Notes: generated by a model not told the origin, from the letters alone. A stretch of DNA of 7,013 bases from Bordetella parapertussis (GCA_945869935.1 CAMBSA010000090.1:1-7013); one strand, 5' to 3'; counted from the first letter of the stretch, positions 1 through 5,518 are shown. Numbers and translations: made by a program.

Positions 1-932
1 AAAGCACGTGCGGCCTCGCAGTCACGCGCAATCTGCACGCGCAGCGTCTCGAGATCCGGATACTTTTCCTCGTCGCGCAACTTGTGCAGAAACTCCACCC
101 GCACATGGCGACCGTAAATGTTGCCGCTGAAATCGAGAAGGTGGACCTCGAGCACAGGATGCCCGGTGCTTTTCACCGTCGGACGCACGCCAAGACTCGC
201 CACGCCGTCCCGCACCTCGCAAGCATCACCGGCGCCGTGCAAGCGGACCGCGAAAATCCCCGCAAGCGGCGGCCGGTTATGGCGCATCTGCACATTCGCG
301 GTGGCGAACCCGAGTTCCCGGCCGAGCTTGTCGCCGTGGACCACGCGGCCGCTCATGCTGTATGCACGGCCCAGCAGGGCCTGTGCGCGAACCAGATCAC
401 CGAGCATCAGCGCCTCCCGAACGACGCTGGAGGACACCCGTGCCCCACCGCGCTCGACCGTGCGCATCACCTCGACGTCGAATCCGTGGCGTGCTGCCAG
501 TTTCTCCAGCAACGCGAGATCACCGGCGCGCTTGGAACCGAACCGGAAATCGTCTCCGATGAGCAGGCGTCGCACCGAAAGCGAGTCCACAAGAATCGAT
601 TCAACGAATGCTTCGGGCGATTGCGATGCGAATTCACGCGTGAATCTCTGCACGTGGGTGCGGTCGATTCCTTGTACTGAGAGCAGCTCGAGCTTTTCCC
701 GCAAGGTCGTCAGGCGCGTCGGCGCGGAGGACGGGCTGAAGAATTCGCGCGGATGCGGCTCGAAGGTGAGCACACCGCTTGCAAGGCCGGACTCGCGCGC
801 CATCTCGCGGACACGGGCGAGCATCGCCTGGTGCCCGAGATGAACGCCGTCGAAATTGCCTATGGTGAGTGCGGAAGGCAGTGCAAACGCGGGAGGCAGG
901 CCGGCGCGTGCCGGGCCGCGGGTAACGACCAT
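1..932 (-). CDS. ribF: Bifunctional riboflavin kinase / FAD synthetase (RibF), 3' end cut by window edge
   Basis: RibF phosphorylates riboflavin to FMN and then adenylates FMN to FAD in the cytoplasm. About 310 codons are visible with no stop, so only a few C-terminal residues should be missing, since the family is about 310-320 residues. The N-terminal nucleotidyltransferase domain shows TIGNFDGVHLGHQ at residues 23-35, with the HxGH-type H31/H34, then TFEPHP near 56-61, LLIGDDFRFG near 123-132, and SSSVVREAL near 167-175. The C-terminal riboflavin kinase domain begins near 190 with GRVVHGDKLGRELGF, GIFAVR at 225-230 and GVASLGVRPTV at 243-253. The usual PTAN motif reads ATAN (A210), an uncommon change in a metal/nucleotide-binding loop. 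The start is the ATG at 932-930, with AAGG at 941-938 and 5 nt spacing. A TATAAT box lies just upstream, so it can be transcribed apart from the murJ/SirB1 genes. ileS often follows ribF in proteobacteria, but that is outside the window. Confidence 0.96.
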   Translation of the reverse strand, partial: MVVTRGPARAGLPPAFALPSALTIGNFDGVHLGHQAMLARVREMARESGLASGVLTFEPHPREFFSPSSAPTRLTTLREKLELLSVQGIDRTHVQRFTREFASQSPEAFVESILVDSLSVRRLLIGDDFRFGSKRAGDLALLEKLAARHGFDVEVMRTVERGGARVSSSVVREALMLGDLVRAQALLGRAYSMSGRVVHGDKLGRELGFATANVQMRHNRPPLAGIFAVRLHGAGDACEVRDGVASLGVRPTVKSTGHPVLEVHLLDFSGNIYGRHVRVEFLHKLRDEEKYPDLETLRVQIARDCEAARA

Positions 933-964
933 CGGAACCTTGAAAGAACTACGCAAAGACTTGA

Positions 965-970
965 ATTATA
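965..970 (-). promoter_or_regulatory. -10 box of the ribF promoter
   Basis: A perfect TATAAT is present on the minus strand in the 92-bp gap between the SirB1-like gene and ribF. Transcription would start near 958, leaving a leader of about 26 nt that contains the AAGG ribosome binding site. The -35 position 17 bp upstream reads TTCGGG and is weak. The context CCGCTATAATT is identical at the murJ and rpsT promoters. A short bulged stem (GCGGGCT/AGCCGC) overlaps the box. It has no U-tract, so I do not call it a terminator. I see nothing else in this gap. Confidence 0.7.
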
Positions 971-1024
971 GCGGCTTTTAGCCCGCACCCGAAGCGCTGC
1001 ACGCACCATTCCGGCACCGCCTTT

Positions 1025-1858
1025 TCAGTTCAGGCGAGAGCAGGCAAGGCGAAGTTCGAGCACCAGTGCGTGAACATCCTCTACGTCAGGCGCGTCAGGT
1101 CGGCGCCGCATGTAATTCTGCAGATCCGAGAGCGCGGGCTGGAAACATTCCAGGTCGCGGTAGAGCATTCCTCGATCGCGCAGTTCCTCGACGGATTCGG
1201 GCACGACCAGCAGCATCCGGTGCATCACCGCCAGGGCCTGCTCGCGCTTGGCCTTGGTCATGTAGATATTCTTCAGGTTGCGCAACATCCGCGCAATGAT
1301 CTGGCGCGGCGTGGCCGCGGCGAGGTAGCGATCGAGCGGCGTCTGGGCAGCCGTGTCCGCGGGTAGTACCTTGGCCAGGCGCATCCGGAGATCCGCCTCC
1401 GACTGGGGCTCCCCGCCGAGGAACGGATCGAGTACGAGCTGCCCGCCGCGCATCTCGAGCTTCACGAGGAAGTGCCCGGGAAACGAAAGCCCGCGAAGGT
1501 TCAAGCCGATGCGCCGGCCGACCTCGATATAGATCACCGAAAGGCTTAGCGGAATGCCGGTGCGCCGCTCCAGCACCTCGTTGAGATAGCTGTTTCTCGG
1601 GTCGTAATAGTCGTCGAAATTTCCCGAATAACCGAGATCCCGGAACAGGTAGTGATTCAGCGCGACGATTTTCTGTTCCGCAAATGCATCGTCGGCCACA
1701 CGCTTGCGCACACCGTCCGCGATCAGGTCGATCTCGCCAAGATAGCGCTCCACATCGAGACCGGGATACTCGTCCTGGGCGACGAACAGGCTCGCCCGGG
1801 CGAGATCGAACTCATCGCGGGAAACGACCTCGGCAAATTTGTCCAGATGGGGAGTCAC
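1025..1858 (-). CDS. SirB1-like protein: transglutaminase-fold domain plus TPR region
   Basis: This 277-residue protein belongs to the SirB1 family, with a transglutaminase-like core and a TPR-like C-terminus. Family landmarks are NSYLNEVLERRTGIPLSLSV at 89-108, EVGRRIGL at 112-119, FPGHFLVK at 126-133 and LVLDPFLGG at 141-149. H129 and D144 fit the His and Asp of a transglutaminase-like site. There is no cysteine in the core: the only two, C238 and C273, lie in the C-terminal part, and serines 105 and 107 occupy the stretch where a nucleophile would be looked for. Thiol catalysis is therefore doubtful and the biochemical role is unknown. Residues about 185-255 are helical and TPR-like. No signal peptide is seen, so it is probably cytoplasmic. 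The start is the GTG at 1858-1856, supported by AGGG at 1869-1866 with 7 nt spacing. An in-frame TGA, the murJ stop, rules out a longer form. It is very likely cotranscribed with murJ. Confidence 0.9.
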   Translation of the reverse strand: MTPHLDKFAEVVSRDEFDLARASLFVAQDEYPGLDVERYLGEIDLIADGVRKRVADDAFAEQKIVALNHYLFRDLGYSGNFDDYYDPRNSYLNEVLERRTGIPLSLSVIYIEVGRRIGLNLRGLSFPGHFLVKLEMRGGQLVLDPFLGGEPQSEADLRMRLAKVLPADTAAQTPLDRYLAAATPRQIIARMLRNLKNIYMTKAKREQALAVMHRMLLVVPESVEELRDRGMLYRDLECFQPALSDLQNYMRRRPDAPDVEDVHALVLELRLACSRLN

Positions 1859-1865
1859 GTGATGG

Positions 1866-1869
1866 CCCT
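1866..1869 (-). promoter_or_regulatory. Ribosome binding site fixing the GTG start of the SirB1-like gene
   Basis: AGGG on the minus strand lies 7 nt before the GTG at 1858 and just after the murJ TGA at 1876-1874. The next in-frame codon set upstream is the murJ stop, so no earlier start is possible. The tight spacing suggests translational coupling to murJ. Confidence 0.55.
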
Positions 1870-1873
1870 GAAA

Positions 1874-3409
1874 TCAAGCGTCGGTTCTTCGGAAGTCGCG
1901 CGTACGAAAGCCTAACAGCCAAAGCAGCGCAAAGTACGCCCCTGCGCCCATGACGACGAGCCCGAAGAGCTTCAGCAAACGTTCAAGCAGGCCTGCCTCC
2001 AGCCATGATTTCTCCGGCCCCATCGCGAAGTGCAGCGCAAAGCCCATCGCTACGAGCGCGATCGCGGTCTTCAGCGCGAACACCAGCCAGCCCGGCTGCG
2101 GAACAAAGATGCCTTTCCTTCGCAACATCACAAGGAGCAGCGCCGCATTCATGCAGGCACCCAGACCGATCGCGAGCGCAAGCCCCGCATGGCGGAATGC
2201 ACCGACAAAGACGAGGTTCATCAACTGCGTCGCCACCAGCGTAAACACGGCAATCCGCACCGGCGTGGCGATGTTCTGCCGCGCATAAAAACCGGGCGCA
2301 AGAACCCTGACCAGTATCAGCCCGAGCAGCCCGACGCTATAGGCCATCAGCGCTTCGCGCGTCATCCAGACATCGCGCTCCGAGAAGGCACCGTAATGAA
2401 ACAAGGTGGTGACCAGCGGCGCGGAAAGCACGGCAAGCGCGACCGCTGCGGGGGCTGCGAACAACACCGCAAGCCGCAACCCCCAGTCGAGCAACCTCGA
2501 ATACTCCGCCTCACGACCTTCCGAGTAGTGCTTGGCAAGCGTCGGAAGCAGCACCGTACCGAGCGCTGCGCCAAGAAGCCCGGCGGGAAACTCCATCAGT
2601 CGGTCTGCGTAGTACAGCCAGGACACGCTGCCGGTTTCGAGAAACGACGCGAATATGGTGTTGATGAGCAGGCTCACCTGCGCCACCGATACGCCCAGGG
2701 CGGCAGGCGCCATCAGGGTCAGGATACGTCGCACCGCGGGATCACGATGATCGAAGCGCCACCGGGGGAGCATTCCGATCCTCCGAAGCGCGGGCACCTG
2801 AAACACCAGCTGCAGCGCCCCGCCGGCGAAAACTGCCCAGGCAAGCACCATCGCGGGTGGGTCGAAATACGGCGCGCCAAACAGCGCGCCGACGATGAAC
2901 GAAACGTTCAGCAGCGACGGGGTAAATGCCGGTATCGCGAATTTTCCCCAGGTGTTCAGCACGCCCGCCGCGAATGCCACCAGCGAGATGAACAATATGT
3001 ACGGGAAGGTGACGCGCAGCATCGCCACGGTGAGGTCAAACTTTGCCGGATCGGAGGCAAATCCGGGCGCGCTCAGCCAGATGATCGCGGGCGCTGCAAT
3101 GATTCCGACGATCGTCACCAGAGTGAGGATCAGCGCAAGCAGGGTTGCGGTCCGGTCGACGAGGAGCCTGGAGCCGTCAACGCCCTCCTTCGCCCGAATA
3201 TCCGCGAGCACCGGGACGAAGGCCTGGGAGAACGCCCCTTCGGCAAACAGCCGGCGGAGCAGGTTTGGCAGGCGGAATGCCACGAAAAATGCATCAGTCG
3301 CGATGCCGGCACCGAAGGCACGGGCGATGAGGGTGTCGCGCGCATAGCCCAGGATGCGCGAAATGAGCGTCATCCCGCTCACCGTGACAAGCGCCTTCAC
3401 CAGATTCAT
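1874..3409 (-). CDS. murJ: Lipid II flippase MurJ (MviN family)
   Basis: MurJ moves the peptidoglycan precursor lipid II across the inner membrane. The protein is 511 residues, the same length as the E. coli protein, and is built of hydrophobic segments throughout, consistent with the family's 14 transmembrane helices. The N-terminus, MNLVKALVTVSGMTLISRIL followed by GYARDTLIARAFGAG, is characteristic. Residues that match the E. coli functional positions by simple counting are R18, R24, D25, D39, R52, R53, E57, R270 and E273; R270 sits in the stretch SWLYYADR. I chose the ATG at 3409 because it gives the family N-terminus. An in-frame ATG at 3493 would add 28 unconserved residues and run through two promoter boxes. 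No good Shine-Dalgarno precedes 3409, and a TATAAT ends only 6 nt upstream, so the mRNA may be leaderless. It is divergent from rpsT, and the SirB1-like gene follows after 15 nt in the same frame. Confidence 0.97.
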   Translation of the reverse strand: MNLVKALVTVSGMTLISRILGYARDTLIARAFGAGIATDAFFVAFRLPNLLRRLFAEGAFSQAFVPVLADIRAKEGVDGSRLLVDRTATLLALILTLVTIVGIIAAPAIIWLSAPGFASDPAKFDLTVAMLRVTFPYILFISLVAFAAGVLNTWGKFAIPAFTPSLLNVSFIVGALFGAPYFDPPAMVLAWAVFAGGALQLVFQVPALRRIGMLPRWRFDHRDPAVRRILTLMAPAALGVSVAQVSLLINTIFASFLETGSVSWLYYADRLMEFPAGLLGAALGTVLLPTLAKHYSEGREAEYSRLLDWGLRLAVLFAAPAAVALAVLSAPLVTTLFHYGAFSERDVWMTREALMAYSVGLLGLILVRVLAPGFYARQNIATPVRIAVFTLVATQLMNLVFVGAFRHAGLALAIGLGACMNAALLLVMLRRKGIFVPQPGWLVFALKTAIALVAMGFALHFAMGPEKSWLEAGLLERLLKLFGLVVMGAGAYFALLWLLGFRTRDFRRTDA

Positions 3410-3415
3410 TCGGCA

Positions 3416-3421
3416 ATTATA
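3416..3421 (-). promoter_or_regulatory. -10 box of the murJ promoter, immediately before the start codon
   Basis: A perfect TATAAT on the minus strand is separated by 6 nt (TGCCGA) from the murJ ATG. A usual 6-8 nt distance to the start point puts +1 on or next to the A of the ATG. The -35 region is poor (GCAAGG at 17 bp spacing). The flanks mirror the rpsT promoter: CGGCAATTATAGCGG here and CCGCTATAATTTGCGG at 3460-3475. Confidence 0.55.
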
Positions 3422-3440
3422 GCGGGCGCCCGGGCCGGCC

Positions 3441-3469
3441 TTGCCCGAAATGCCTGAAACCGCTATAAT
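3441..3469 (+). promoter_or_regulatory. rpsT promoter
   Basis: The -35 box is TTGCCC at 3441-3446, followed by a 17-bp spacer and a perfect TATAAT at 3464-3469. Transcription should start near 3476, giving a leader of about 50 nt before the rpsT ATG. This is the best sigma-70-type promoter in the window, as expected for a ribosomal protein gene. Confidence 0.8.
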
Positions 3470-3483
3470 TTGCGGCTTCGCTC

Positions 3484-3511
3484 GGTAGCCCATACCCGGC
3501 AGCCCATACCC
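3484..3511 (+). repeat. 14-bp tandem repeat in the rpsT leader
   Basis: GGTAGCCCATACCC (3484-3497) is followed directly by GGCAGCCCATACCC (3498-3511). The two copies differ at one base of 14. The repeat lies inside the predicted 5' untranslated region of rpsT, ending 14 nt before the ATG and just before the AAGG ribosome binding site at 3517-3520. It may be a recent slippage duplication or part of leader-based control of S20; the sequence alone does not decide. Confidence 0.85.
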
Positions 3512-3525
3512 ACTTCAAGGTAATC

Positions 3526-3795
3526 ATGGCCAACACCAAAGGGGCGCGCAAAGCGGCGCGCCAGTCAGAAAAGCGGCGCACCCACAACACCAGCCTGCGT
3601 TCGGAACTGCGCACGGCAATCAAGCGTGTCGTCAAGACCGTGGAAGCCGGCAAGAAAGAAGACGCCGGCCGGGAACTTCAGATCGCGATGAGCACCATTG
3701 ACCGCATCGCGGACAAGAAGATCATCCACAAGAACAAGGCAGCCCGGCACAAGAGCCGCCTGGCCGCTCGCATCAAGGCAATGGCGACGGCCTGA
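3526..3795 (+). CDS. rpsT: 30S ribosomal protein S20
   Basis: S20 is a small basic protein of the 30S subunit body that binds 16S rRNA. The 89-residue product (E. coli 87) has the typical start [18 protein letters not shown], the central [16 protein letters not shown], and the C-terminal motif [20 protein letters not shown]. It is very rich in Lys and Arg, and the family folds as a three-helix bundle. The ATG is preceded by AAGG at 3517-3520 with 5 nt spacing. In E. coli S20 starts at UUG and represses its own translation; here the start is ATG and the leader carries a tandem repeat, so any autoregulation may differ. It is monocistronic, with its own promoter and terminator. Confidence 0.98.
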   Translation: MANTKGARKAARQSEKRRTHNTSLRSELRTAIKRVVKTVEAGKKEDAGRELQIAMSTIDRIADKKIIHKNKAARHKSRLAARIKAMATA

Positions 3796-3848
3796 AACGG
3801 CTTCACCGCGGCACGGCTCCGGCAACGCATCTGCGCCGGGCAATAAAG

Positions 3849-3874
3849 AAGGGCGGGAACTCCCCGCCCTTTTT
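3849..3874. terminator. Bidirectional rho-independent terminator between rpsT and the DUF3579 gene
   Basis: AAGGGCGGG and CCCGCCCTT form a 9-bp, GC-rich stem around the loop AACTC. On the plus strand TTT follows the stem, part of a TTTTT run whose first two bases are in the stem. On the minus strand the stem is followed by the T-rich TTCTTTATT. It sits 53 nt after the rpsT stop and 6 nt after the DUF3579 stop, so it can end both convergent transcripts. Confidence 0.9.
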
Positions 3875-3880
3875 GCATTT

Positions 3881-4192
3881 CTAGGTCGGCGCTTCGCCGT
3901 CGTCCTCCCGCCCCGCGCCCCGTCCGGGCCGCGTCTGCAGCTCATTGTCGCGTGCAAAATTGAGCAGAAAGTTGTAGGCCATGGGCTCTATGTCCTTGAG
4001 CCGTTTGTCGACCACCACGCAACGGATTCCGGCCGACGTGACAGGCTGGACGTACGGGGAATACTGCATTCTTCCGTCCGAACCAAAGGCCGACATCACG
4101 CCGCAAAGCCGATCTGCCCAGTCGCTCGGGCGAAACGGCTTGCCTTCGTGGGTCACGCCCCTGATGACGAATTCGGGAGCCTCTGCGGTCAT
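3881..4192 (-). CDS. DUF3579 family protein of unknown function
   Basis: This 103-residue protein matches, from memory, a conserved family found mainly in betaproteobacteria. The recognisable parts are VIRGVTHEGKPFRPSDWADR at 9-28, LCGVMSAFG at 29-37, RMQYSPYVQPV at 41-51, IRCVVVDKRLKDIEPMAYNF at 56-75 and LNFARDNELQ at 77-86. The last 17 residues are a charged, low-complexity tail. No catalytic motif, signal peptide or membrane segment is evident, so it is probably a small cytoplasmic protein. The ATG at 4192-4190 is the first in this frame and places the conserved core near the N-terminus. Its ribosome binding site is weak, so the start is less certain than the identity. It converges on rpsT and probably has its own promoter at 4277-4282. 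In related genomes this gene often lies between rpsT and arginine genes; here two extra genes follow before argD. Confidence 0.85.
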   Translation of the reverse strand: MTAEAPEFVIRGVTHEGKPFRPSDWADRLCGVMSAFGSDGRMQYSPYVQPVTSAGIRCVVVDKRLKDIEPMAYNFLLNFARDNELQTRPGRGAGREDDGEAPT

Positions 4193-4276
4193 CGACGGGC
4201 GCCATTCATGCGGCGGGAAGCGCGAGAGTCGCGCGGAGGGCAGCTCAGGATGCGGGCCATGGGGGAAGTCGGATCG

Positions 4277-4282
4277 ATTATA
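4277..4282 (-). promoter_or_regulatory. -10 box, candidate promoter of the DUF3579 gene
   Basis: A perfect TATAAT on the minus strand (context GGGTATAATCGATCC) lies 84 nt upstream of the DUF3579 ATG. The start point would be near 4270, leaving a leader of about 78 nt. No good -35 box is seen (GAAGTC at 17 bp). The leader has other out-of-frame ATGs and no clear structure. Confidence 0.5.
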
Positions 4283-4376
4283 CCCATGTACATAGGCAGG
4301 ACTTCCCGTGCGCGCGGCGCCAGGGCCGTGCCGCCGAACCTGCCAATCGGAAAAGATACAAAAACATCACGACAAT

Positions 4377-4392
4377 CAATCGCCTACGATTG
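4377..4392. repeat. Inverted repeat overlapping a -35 box, candidate operator
   Basis: CAATCG-CCTA-CGATTG is a perfect inverted repeat with 6-bp arms. Its right arm overlaps the first three bases of the proposed -35 box TTGCAC at 4390-4395, where a bound protein could block RNA polymerase. A further CAATCG lies at 4344-4349. The surrounding 4340-4430 stretch is clearly more AT-rich than the genes around it. No regulator is known. Confidence 0.45.
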
Positions 4393-4418
4393 CACCTGAA
4401 AGCTGAGTGTGCTATATC
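4390..4418 (+). promoter_or_regulatory. Candidate promoter of the 73-residue protein gene
   Basis: The proposed -35 box TTGCAC is at 4390-4395, followed by a 17-bp spacer and TATATC at 4413-4418. Transcription would start near 4425, leaving about 22 nt before the ATG at 4448. That fits the Shine-Dalgarno at 4438-4443 and argues against the earlier in-frame GTG at 4409 or ATG at 4427. Confidence 0.45.
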
Positions 4419-4437
4419 TAACTCAAATGCCTGACGC

Positions 4438-4443
4438 AAGGAG
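4438..4443 (+). promoter_or_regulatory. Strong Shine-Dalgarno that decides the start of the 73-residue gene
   Basis: AAGGAG lies 4 nt before the ATG at 4448. Neither the GTG at 4409 nor the ATG at 4427, both in frame and upstream, has a comparable site. It is the best ribosome binding site in the window. Confidence 0.75.
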
Positions 4444-4447
4444 CGTT

Positions 4448-4669
4448 ATGCAGTTGCCATCGATGGTCAAATTCGGATTCCGTATCCGCACGCGTCACGG
4501 GCTGGTGGTCGAGAATCTTTCGATCCAGGCGCGCGACGAAGCCGATGCCGAGCGCAAGCTTCGCCAGATGTATCTGTACTGCCAGATACTCGATTGCATA
4601 GTCGTGCCCGGCGAACGGAGCACCGGTTCCCCGAGCTTCGAGGACATCGTCTCCTTGCTGAACAAGTAG
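4448..4669 (+). CDS. Small conserved-looking protein of unknown function, 73 residues
   Basis: I do not recognise this protein. It begins MQLPSMVKFGFRIRTRHGLV. Residues about 6-25 alternate polar and hydrophobic positions, as expected for a beta-hairpin. ARDEADAERKLRQMYLYCQI (about 25-44) looks like an amphipathic helix, then DCIVVPGE reads as another strand and SFEDIVSLLNK as a short C-terminal helix. A beta-beta-alpha-beta-alpha order is my inference. It has two cysteines, C42 and C46, and no signal peptide or membrane segment. It is a real gene by several signs: a strong AAGGAG at the right spacing, a plausible promoter, codon use like its neighbours and a clean stop at 4667-4669. It is divergent from the DUF3579 gene and convergent with the ParA gene. 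Binding of nucleic acid or a protein partner is possible, but no motif shows it. Confidence 0.7.
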   Translation: MQLPSMVKFGFRIRTRHGLVVENLSIQARDEADAERKLRQMYLYCQILDCIVVPGERSTGSPSFEDIVSLLNK

Positions 4670-4676
4670 GGCAACT

Positions 4677-4745
4677 GCGGTTCGGAACCGCGACTACACG
4701 CTGCCAAAAGATCCACGCGGTAACCGTCTGCGTTGACCTGCAGAC
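4677..4745. repeat. Three small inverted repeats in the convergent gap before the ParA gene stop
   Basis: The 84-bp gap between the two convergent stops holds GCGGTT-CGG-AACCGC (4677-4691), CGGT-A-ACCG (4718-4726) and GTCTGC-GTTGACCT-GCAGAC (4726-4745). The first two share the core CGGT/ACCG. None is followed by a U-tract on either strand, so they are not classical rho-independent terminators. They may still stall or stabilise the convergent transcripts, or bind a protein. They do not match the usual chromosomal parS pattern. Confidence 0.5.
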
Positions 4746-4753
4746 AAAGCGCC

Positions 4754-5518
4754 TCAGATTTCCAGAAATCCGCTCATCAGCAGTTCATCCAGCAGAGCTT
4801 CGTAGTCCGTCGCGCCCCGGCTTTGCGGCGCATGCGCGAAGACATCCTTGCCCACCGAAGGACTTTCGGCGACCGCGACGTTCTCCGCAATCCGCGTCCG
4901 GCAAAGGTCTGATCCGAAGCGCTTTTCGAGATCGCCTGCAATCTCGTGCGACATTCTGCGGCGCCCGTCGAAACGGGTCAGGACATAGCGCCTCTCGACG
5001 CGGTGCTTGAATACATGCTCCAGCGCAGCCAGCGTCTTCTCGAGCGACAACGCGCCCTTGACCGCCAGAAAGTCGGTGGATATCGGAATCAGCACCCGCT
5101 CGGCCGCGAACACGCCCGACAGGGACAGCACGCCCAGCATCGGGCAGCAATCAATCAACACCGGGTGTCGCGCCGGGAACTCGTTATCCAGACCGTCCTT
5201 GAGCCGGTTCAGCACATTCGGCCCCTTGCCGAACATGGTGTCGACCTTCAAAAGCTCCGAATGCGATGCAAGCAATTGCCCGCCGAACGAGGTCGGGCGC
5301 ACGAGGCTCGCAAGCGTGCGGCTTTCGGCAAAGAACGCATGGATGCTCTGCGAACTCGAGGGCACCTCGCCGAGGATCGAGGACAGGTGCGCCTGAGCAT
5401 CCAGGTCGATGACGAGCGGCGTCAGTCCCCGCCGCGACATCGCGGCAGCGAGGTTGAGCGTGGTCGTCGTTTTTCCGACGCCACCCTTTTGATTGAAGAC
5501 CGCGAGGCGCGCGCCCAT
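4754..5518 (-). CDS. ParA-family (MinD/ParA-type) ATPase without a ParB partner
   Basis: This 254-residue protein is a deviant-Walker P-loop ATPase of the type that positions DNA or protein cargo on the nucleoid. The deviant Walker A KGGVGKTT is at 11-18, with signature K11, K16 and T17. Walker A' VIDLDAQ is at 36-42 and Walker B VLIDCCP at 120-126 with D123. The C-terminal block RIAENVAVAESPSVGKDVFA (209-228) followed by SRGATDY is typical of ParA. Two motifs are altered: DLDPQ reads DLDAQ and DCPP reads DCCP. It lacks an N-terminal DNA-binding domain, so it is a short ParA, and no ParB or parS-like site is visible. The start is forced, because TGA lies two codons upstream (TGA GGG ATG). The GAGG is too close to be a good ribosome site, so translation may be weak. 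It is divergent from argD. The cargo is unknown; partition, chemoreceptor or granule positioning are options. Confidence 0.88.
   Translation of the reverse strand: MGARLAVFNQKGGVGKTTTTLNLAAAMSRRGLTPLVIDLDAQAHLSSILGEVPSSSQSIHAFFAESRTLASLVRPTSFGGQLLASHSELLKVDTMFGKGPNVLNRLKDGLDNEFPARHPVLIDCCPMLGVLSLSGVFAAERVLIPISTDFLAVKGALSLEKTLAALEHVFKHRVERRYVLTRFDGRRRMSHEIAGDLEKRFGSDLCRTRIAENVAVAESPSVGKDVFAHAPQSRGATDYEALLDELLMSGFLEI

Noticed and set aside
84..843. Plus-strand open frames of 198 and 241 codons over ribF
   Set aside because: The minus-strand frame here is unmistakable RibF with all its motifs, so the plus-strand frames are shadows.
2030..3457. Long open frame of 475 codons on the plus strand across murJ
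   Set aside because: It is the shadow of murJ. The translation is low-complexity, rich in R, H, Q and G, without any recognisable motif.
3410..3493. N-terminal extension of MurJ from the ATG at 3493
   Set aside because: The 28 extra residues are not part of the family, and the region carries the murJ and rpsT promoter boxes. The ATG at 3409 reproduces the E. coli residue numbering.
4677..4691. GCGGTTCGGAACCGC as a rho-independent terminator of the 73-residue gene
   Set aside because: The stem is only 6 bp and no U-tract follows on either strand.
4677..4745. A canonical parS site for the ParA
   Set aside because: None of the inverted repeats resembles the TGTTNCACGTGAAACA pattern, and there is no ParB gene.
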